Assembly (NCBI GenBank): GCA_001830045.1
Contig: MIDA01000030.1
Span: 1 to 53,837, forward strand
Reading direction: 5' to 3'
Length of the DNA: 53,837 bases
From: Tenericutes bacterium RIFOXYA12_FULL_35_10
GTDB taxonomy: Bacteria > Bacillota_I > Bacilli_A > Acholeplasmatales > Acholeplasmataceae
In this document: positions 48,438-53,837 of the stretch, piece after piece
How the letters are laid out: the number at the start of each line of letters is the position of its first letter
How positions within the stretch are numbered: the stretch's first letter is position 1
Position numbers and translations under genes: made by a program
Notes under the pieces: model-generated
Told to the model about the DNA's origin: nothing
Database searches by the model: none
What the model saw: the letters and a program-made list of their open reading frames with translations, nothing else

Positions 48438-49466
48438 ATGAAACCAAGAAAAGCAATCGAAGATCTTAAACCTTATGAGGTCAAAGATGAGACTTATTTA
48501 CTTAAATTAGATGCGAACGAATCCGAAGATTATTTAGCGTTAGAGAAGCTTGAACTCAGAGGATTGGAACTTTACCCGGATTATGATTGTAAAGCACTTA
48601 GAACGGCTTTATCTATGGATTTAAACGTGGATGCATCTTTCATCACTATGGGAAACGGTTCATCAGAACTTCTCGATTTGCTTTTTAAGGCTTATGTGAG
48701 AAAAGATGATGTTATTCTTTCATTTGATCCCTCTTTTTCTATGTATGAAATCTATGCGAATATCTATGAAGCAAATTTTGTGAAGGTTCCTTCAAATCCT
48801 GATTTTCGTTTAGATATCGATTTAATGATTGATCGTCTTTATTTGAATCCTAAAATTATTTTGATTTGTTCACCCAATAATCCAACAGGTTATTTAATAC
48901 CAACAGAAGATATCAAAAGATTACTCATACAAACGAATGCGCTAGTGATTGTTGATGAAGCCTACATGGAGTTTTCATCAAAGGATTCAACATTGATTGA
49001 TGAGATTGAAACGTATAAGAATTTGGTTGTTCTTCGAACGTTTTCTAAGGCATATGGATTAGCAGGAGCAAGACTTGGCTATATGCTTTCAAGTCGTGAA
49101 GCAACAGATGTCATTAAAAAGATAAGATCACCTTATCATGTAAATACGTTGTCACAAAAGCTTGGTTTACTCGCGCTTTCAAAGAAAGAATTGATACGCC
49201 AATCGATTGAAAAGATCAAACAAACAAGAACTAACTTTGAAAATGATTTAGAAAAACTAGGTTTTATCGTTTATCCTTCAGAAGGAAACTTTGTATGGGT
49301 AAAACCACCACAACTCAAGCTTAGTCAAAGACTTAAAGAAAAAGGTGTTCTCGTTAGAAAGATACAGTTTAACGATGAAGCGTATATTCGTATTACCATA
49401 AAAACAGATGAAGACATGACATTATGTCTTTCAATCATAAAGGAGATTATCCATGAGAACAAGTAA
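48438..49466 (+). CDS. hisC: histidinol-phosphate aminotransferase
   Basis: LDANES; SPNNPTG; RTFSKAYGLAGARLGY; ATG 48438 preferred over track TTG 48429. Confidence 0.94.
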   Translation: MKPRKAIEDLKPYEVKDETYLLKLDANESEDYLALEKLELRGLELYPDYDCKALRTALSMDLNVDASFITMGNGSSELLDLLFKAYVRKDDVILSFDPSFSMYEIYANIYEANFVKVPSNPDFRLDIDLMIDRLYLNPKIILICSPNNPTGYLIPTEDIKRLLIQTNALVIVDEAYMEFSSKDSTLIDEIETYKNLVVLRTFSKAYGLAGARLGYMLSSREATDVIKKIRSPYHVNTLSQKLGLLALSKKELIRQSIEKIKQTRTNFENDLEKLGFIVYPSEGNFVWVKPPQLKLSQRLKEKGVLVRKIQFNDEAYIRITIKTDEDMTLCLSIIKEIIHENK

Positions 49467-50031
49467 ACGATCAAGAGTTACTAAAGAAACAGATATTTGG
49501 ATTGAACTTAATATCGATGGAACTAGAAACATCGATATTGATACAGGAATTCCTTTTTTCGATCATATGCTTGCACTCTTCGCATTTCATGGAAAATTCG
49601 ATTTAAAGATTGATGCGAAAGGTGATTTAGCAGTGGATGATCATCATACGGTTGAAGATGTAGGGATTATATTAGGTCAAGCATTTAAAGAAGCGATTGC
49701 TGATTATAAGGGAATTAATCGGTATGGATCCGTTTTTCTTCCGATGGATGAAGCTTTATCTAGAGTCGTGGTTGATATATCAAACAGACCTTATCTTGTG
49801 TTTAATGCAACATTTAAACAAGATAAAGTAGGGACATTATCGACAGAAAATGTGTATGAATTCTTTAAAGCATTTGTTCAAGAAGCAAGAATTAATTGTC
49901 ACATTGAACTTCTTTATGGCATGAATGACCATCATAAAATCGAATCTATCTTTAAAGGGTTTGGGCGTGCGATGAAAGAAGCTTTAAAAATCGTTGATGA
50001 AGAACTTCCTTCAACCAAGGGGCTACTCTGA
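49453..50031 (+). CDS. hisB: imidazoleglycerol-phosphate dehydratase
   Basis: GIPFFDHMLALFAFHG; DDHHTVEDVGIILGQA. Confidence 0.96.
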   Translation: MRTSKRSRVTKETDIWIELNIDGTRNIDIDTGIPFFDHMLALFAFHGKFDLKIDAKGDLAVDDHHTVEDVGIILGQAFKEAIADYKGINRYGSVFLPMDEALSRVVVDISNRPYLVFNATFKQDKVGTLSTENVYEFFKAFVQEARINCHIELLYGMNDHHKIESIFKGFGRAMKEALKIVDEELPSTKGLL

Positions 50032-50654
50032 TGAATGTGATTTTAGATTATGATAGTGGTAATTTAGATTCGGTTTTAAGAGGTTTTTTAGATGCAGGAA
50101 TTGATTCTATTATCTCAAAAGAGGTACCTGATATTAAAGAAGCAACTTCACTCGTTTTACCTGGTGTAGGGGCTTTTGGGGATGCGATGGATGCATTAAA
50201 AAAATCTGGGTTAATTCCACTCATTAAAGAACATGTCAAACAGGAGAAGTTTCTCTTTGGGATTTGTCTTGGTATGCAACTTTTATATGAAAAAGGATAT
50301 GAGCATGGTGTTTTTGAGGGGCTAGGTTTAATACATGGTTCAGTGAAATATCTAGATATTGAAATGAAAGTTCCACACATGGGTTGGAATCAGTTAAGTT
50401 TCTTTAAACCACAAGATCCGATTTTATCAAAGATCAAAGAAAATGATCATGTTTATTTTGTTCACTCTTATTATGTCGAATCTAATCATGAAGAACTTGT
50501 GAGTTATACCATGTACGAAACATTGATTCCTGCGATTGTGAGAAAAAACAACATTTATGGAACGCAATTTCATCCTGAAAAATCGGGCAGTGTAGGTGCA
50601 CGCATTTTGCAAGCTTATAAGGAGATATTAGATGATTATCTATCCAGCGATTGA
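50031..50654 (+). CDS. hisH: imidazole glycerol phosphate synthase, glutaminase subunit
   Basis: DYDSGNLDSV; PGVGAFGDAM; FGICLGMQLLYE; QFHPEKS. Confidence 0.96.
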   Translation: MNVILDYDSGNLDSVLRGFLDAGIDSIISKEVPDIKEATSLVLPGVGAFGDAMDALKKSGLIPLIKEHVKQEKFLFGICLGMQLLYEKGYEHGVFEGLGLIHGSVKYLDIEMKVPHMGWNQLSFFKPQDPILSKIKENDHVYFVHSYYVESNHEELVSYTMYETLIPAIVRKNNIYGTQFHPEKSGSVGARILQAYKEILDDYLSSD

Positions 50655-51363
50655 TTTAAAAAATAAATGTGTTGTTAGACTCATTCAAGGTGATTTTAAG
50701 CAAGAGACAATATATAGTAAACAACCTGTTAAAATAGCTAAATCATTTGAACTTGAAGGTGCATCGCATCTTCATATTGTCGATTTAAATGGTGCTGAAG
50801 AAGGTGATATGATTCATGAATGTACCATTGATGAAATCATATCAAAGACGAATTTATCCGTTCAAGTGGGCGGAGGAGTTCGAACGCTTGAACGTGTGAA
50901 ACAACTTTTAGAATTAGGGGTTACCGATGTCATTGTTGGGTCTATTGCTATTGAAGATCCAGCGCTTTTAGAAACGATGGTGAAAACATACCCCAATCGT
51001 ATCATTGTATCGATTGATGCAAAAGATGGTTATGTGCTAACCAAAGGGTGGCAAGAAAAAACCCAACAAAAAGCATTAACTTTTATAAAAACAATGGAGA
51101 ACATAGGTATAAAAAAAATTGTTTATACAGATGTATCTAAGGACGGAATGTTATCTGGTCCAAGTTTTGAACAGTTAGCGTTATTACTGAAGATTACTTC
51201 TATGAAGATTATTGCATCTGGTGGGATAACATCACTTGAAGATTTGATTAAGTTAAACCGAATGGGGCTTTATGGTGCCATTGTTGGAAAAGCTTTATAT
51301 GAAAAAAGGTTTACGCTTAAGGAGGCTATCTTATGCTTACAAAACGAATTATACCGTGCTTAG
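50632..51363 (+). CDS. hisA: ProFAR isomerase
   Basis: [40 protein letters not shown]. Confidence 0.96.
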   Translation: MIIYPAIDLKNKCVVRLIQGDFKQETIYSKQPVKIAKSFELEGASHLHIVDLNGAEEGDMIHECTIDEIISKTNLSVQVGGGVRTLERVKQLLELGVTDVIVGSIAIEDPALLETMVKTYPNRIIVSIDAKDGYVLTKGWQEKTQQKALTFIKTMENIGIKKIVYTDVSKDGMLSGPSFEQLALLLKITSMKIIASGGITSLEDLIKLNRMGLYGAIVGKALYEKRFTLKEAILCLQNELYRA

Positions 51364-52091
51364 ATGTGAAAGATGGTCGTGTCGTAAAAGGAAAAAAATT
51401 TGAAGGTATTAAAGATGTTGATGATCCTGTTACACTTGCTAGATTTTATAAAGAGCAAGGTGCTGATGAGTTGATGTTTTATGATATTACAGCATCTTAT
51501 GAAAAAAGAGAAATTTCATTAGACTTTGTATCTAAGGTCGCTAAAGAGATCAACATTCCTTTTTGTGTAGGTGGTGGTGTTGAGTCGATTGGTGATTTTA
51601 CGAAGATCTTAAGAAAAGGTGCAGATAAAATTTCAGTTAACTCAGGTGCAGTTAAAAATCCTTCACTCATTAAGGAAGCGTCTCTTAAATTTGGTAATCA
51701 ATGTGTCGTTTTATCGATTGATGCGAAAAAAGATGAATTTGGCACATACGTTGTTTATACACAAGGTGGAAGAGTGAAAACTGATTTAGAAGCGATTGCT
51801 TGGGCTAAAGAAGGTGTTCGTTTGGGTGCAGGTGAAATCTGTATCAATTCGATTGATGAAGATGGTATGAAAAATGGATATGATGTAGAGCTTTTAGATC
51901 TTTTAACAAAGGCAGTGAATGTACCGGTGATTGCATCGGGTGGTGCTGGTAAAAAAGAACATTTTTTAGAAGCACTAAAAGAAACATCAGTCGATGCCGT
52001 TTTAGCTGCATCAGTCTTCCATTATCAAGAGATTTTAATTCCAGAACTAAAGACGTATTTATATGATGCAGGTATTGCAATTAGAAAATGA
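51333..52091 (+). CDS. hisF: imidazole glycerol phosphate synthase, cyclase subunit
   Basis: [35 protein letters not shown]; overlaps hisA by 31 nt. Confidence 0.97.
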   Translation: MLTKRIIPCLDVKDGRVVKGKKFEGIKDVDDPVTLARFYKEQGADELMFYDITASYEKREISLDFVSKVAKEINIPFCVGGGVESIGDFTKILRKGADKISVNSGAVKNPSLIKEASLKFGNQCVVLSIDAKKDEFGTYVVYTQGGRVKTDLEAIAWAKEGVRLGAGEICINSIDEDGMKNGYDVELLDLLTKAVNVPVIASGGAGKKEHFLEALKETSVDAVLAASVFHYQEILIPELKTYLYDAGIAIRK

Positions 52092-52101
52092 GGAACAAAA
52101 G

Positions 52102-52716
52102 ATGAAAACAATAAAGTTTAATGAACAGGGATTAGTTCCCGTAATTACACAAAGCTATGATACAAACGAAGTTTTGATGATGGCATATATGAATGAAGAA
52201 GCCTTGAAGAAAACCATCGAAGAAAAGGTTGCATACTATTATAGTAGATCAAGACAAACCTTATGGAAAAAAGGTGAAACATCAGGCCATATTCAAAAGG
52301 TTAAAGCGATGTATGTTGACTGTGACCAAGATGCGATTTTGCTGCGTGTGGACCAACAAGGTGTTGCATGCCACACCATGAATCGCTCATGCTTTTTTGA
52401 ACCTATCTTTGAAGATGAATCCGATGAAGGAAATTCTTTTGTCATTGATGAGGTTTTTGCAACCATTGAGGAACGAAGAAAAAATCCAGTAGAAGGATCT
52501 TATACAAATTACCTATTTACGAAAGGTTTAGATAAGATTTTAAAGAAAGTTGGAGAAGAAACTGCGGAAGTCATTATTGGTGCGAAAAACAGAAATAAAG
52601 ACGAATTAGTCTATGAAATTTCTGATCTGGTTTATCATACGCTCGTTTTAATGGTTGAACAAGGTTTAACACCAGATGATATTCGAAATGAATTAAAACG
52701 GAGAAGAGAAAAATGA
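52102..52716 (+). CDS. hisIE: bifunctional phosphoribosyl-AMP cyclohydrolase/phosphoribosyl-ATP pyrophosphatase
   Basis: [28 protein letters not shown] (HisI); [14 protein letters not shown] (HisE); likely start 52102. Confidence 0.95.
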   Translation: MKTIKFNEQGLVPVITQSYDTNEVLMMAYMNEEALKKTIEEKVAYYYSRSRQTLWKKGETSGHIQKVKAMYVDCDQDAILLRVDQQGVACHTMNRSCFFEPIFEDESDEGNSFVIDEVFATIEERRKNPVEGSYTNYLFTKGLDKILKKVGEETAEVIIGAKNRNKDELVYEISDLVYHTLVLMVEQGLTPDDIRNELKRRREK

Positions 52717-53525
52717 AAAATCCCAACATCATTGATTCTCATATACATACGAACTATTCACCTGATGCAGATCCAAAAGCAACATTTAAATCTTATGTTG
52801 AAAAAGCGAAATCAATGGGGATTTCACGTTTAGTCTTTACTGATCATGTTGATTTTGATAGTCCAGCAGCTATTTTTGATCATCCAATCGATTATGATAT
52901 CTATATCAAAGATATGAATAAGGTTATGAATGAAACTTCATTTCCATTAAGCTTAGGTGTTGAGATTGGTTATCAACCGCATTTAAATCAACGACTTGAG
53001 TCATTTCTAAGTCGTTACCCCTTTGAATTTGTGATTTGTTCAATCCATGTAGGCGATGGTCTTGATTTTTATAATGGCGATTTTTTCAAAGGTAAAACAC
53101 AGAAAGAAGCTTATCAGCGTTACTTTGATATCTGTTTAGAAACGGTAAAAACATATGATCATTTTGATGTATTTGGTCATTTAGATTATATTATCAGATA
53201 TGGTGGTTATGAGGTAAGAAGGTATCTCTATCAAGATCATCAAGAAACGATTGAAGAGATTTTAAAAGTGTTAATCGAAAAAGGTAAAGGCATTGAAATT
53301 AATACGTCAGGTTTAAGATATGGGTTAGGTATGGTTCATCCAACTTTGGATATCATGAAAACGTATAAGAAACTTGGTGGAAAGATTATAACATTTGGAT
53401 CAGATGCACATAAAATCAATGATTATTATGCGGGGTTTGAAGAAGCGATTTCTTTATTAAGAGAAGCTGGATTTGATGAGATCACTGTTTTTGAACAAAG
53501 AAAACCAAAGTTTATTAAAATATAA
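52713..53525 (+). CDS. hisJ: histidinol-phosphatase, PHP family
   Basis: [39 protein letters not shown]; last gene of his cluster. Confidence 0.88.
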   Translation: MKNPNIIDSHIHTNYSPDADPKATFKSYVEKAKSMGISRLVFTDHVDFDSPAAIFDHPIDYDIYIKDMNKVMNETSFPLSLGVEIGYQPHLNQRLESFLSRYPFEFVICSIHVGDGLDFYNGDFFKGKTQKEAYQRYFDICLETVKTYDHFDVFGHLDYIIRYGGYEVRRYLYQDHQETIEEILKVLIEKGKGIEINTSGLRYGLGMVHPTLDIMKTYKKLGGKIITFGSDAHKINDYYAGFEEAISLLREAGFDEITVFEQRKPKFIKI

Positions 53526-53544
53526 AAGCCGTTTGGCTTTTTTT
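53523..53544 (+). terminator. terminator after the his operon
   Basis: AAAGCC-GTTT-GGCTTTTTTT. Confidence 0.85.
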
Positions 53545-53605
53545 ATGCTTGATAGATGTGCTTAATTACGTTATCATGAAACTAGAATGATTAACGAGGT
53601 GGCAC

Positions 53606-53837
53606 ATGAAAATCAAAGATTTTATTTGGATTGGTATCTTCATCGGTATTTCTTTATTCGTTTTTTTACCAACAACAAATCCAGTTTTTGTCAAACTTAC
53701 ACAGAATTACCCCTATATGATGGGATTTATAAAGACGATGATTTTGGCGAGTATGGGCGAACTACTTGTAAGAAGAATCAAAACAGGATCGTATTTTGGA
53801 GATCCTGGATTTTACTTAAAAGCTATCATTTGGGGTT
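53606..53837 (+). CDS. N-terminus of a membrane protein, truncated by window end
   Basis: MKIKDFIWIGIFIGISLFVFLPTTNPVFVKLTQNYPYMMGFIKTMILASMGELLVRRIKTGSYFGDPGFYLKAIIWG; SD ACGAGGTGG. Confidence 0.55.
   Translation, partial: MKIKDFIWIGIFIGISLFVFLPTTNPVFVKLTQNYPYMMGFIKTMILASMGELLVRRIKTGSYFGDPGFYLKAIIWG

Noticed and set aside
1-53837. CRISPR arrays, rRNA or tRNA genes
   Set aside because: No regularly spaced short repeats and no recognisable rRNA or tRNA signatures were seen on reading; a tRNAscan/CRISPR finder run was not possible
1-53837. Alternative genetic code (UGA as Trp)
   Set aside because: Conserved enzymes end at TGA in expected positions (for example hisZ, hisD, hisIE) and Trp is encoded by TGG, so standard code applies

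Overview
AT-rich window on a standard genetic code (TGA used as stop), about 45 genes, consistent with a Mollicutes-like or other low-GC Bacillota chromosome (taxonomy is inference). Left part (about 1-15 kb) is accessory: an OmpR/HK two-component pair, several large secreted lipoproteins, two Fic proteins (one self-inhibited class II type, one paired with a RelB/DinJ-like antitoxin), an AbiEi/AbiEii pair, a DUF3494 ice-binding-like lipoprotein, and a roughly 100-bp intergenic repeat in three copies. Middle: CoA-disulfide reductase/rhodanese genes, a YesN/YesM-type two-component system with its own sugar-binding lipoprotein directly upstream of an mglBAC-type ABC operon, a cytochrome b5-like/ferric-reductase-like pair, and an ABC exporter. 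About 34.9-39.6 kb (minus strand) is a polyamine operon (carboxynorspermidine dehydrogenase and decarboxylase, aspartate kinase, aspartate-semialdehyde dehydrogenase) behind a leader with an intrinsic terminator. An IS91-like transposase lies at 44-45.3 kb. The right end is a full histidine operon (hisZGDCBHAF-IE-hisJ). Strongest observation: upstream of hisZ there is a complete classical attenuator, made of promoter, a short ORF encoding MMLRSYLHLHHH, mutually exclusive hairpins and a terminator. The track ORF start for hisZ (45529) lies inside that terminator; the real start is probably 45571.
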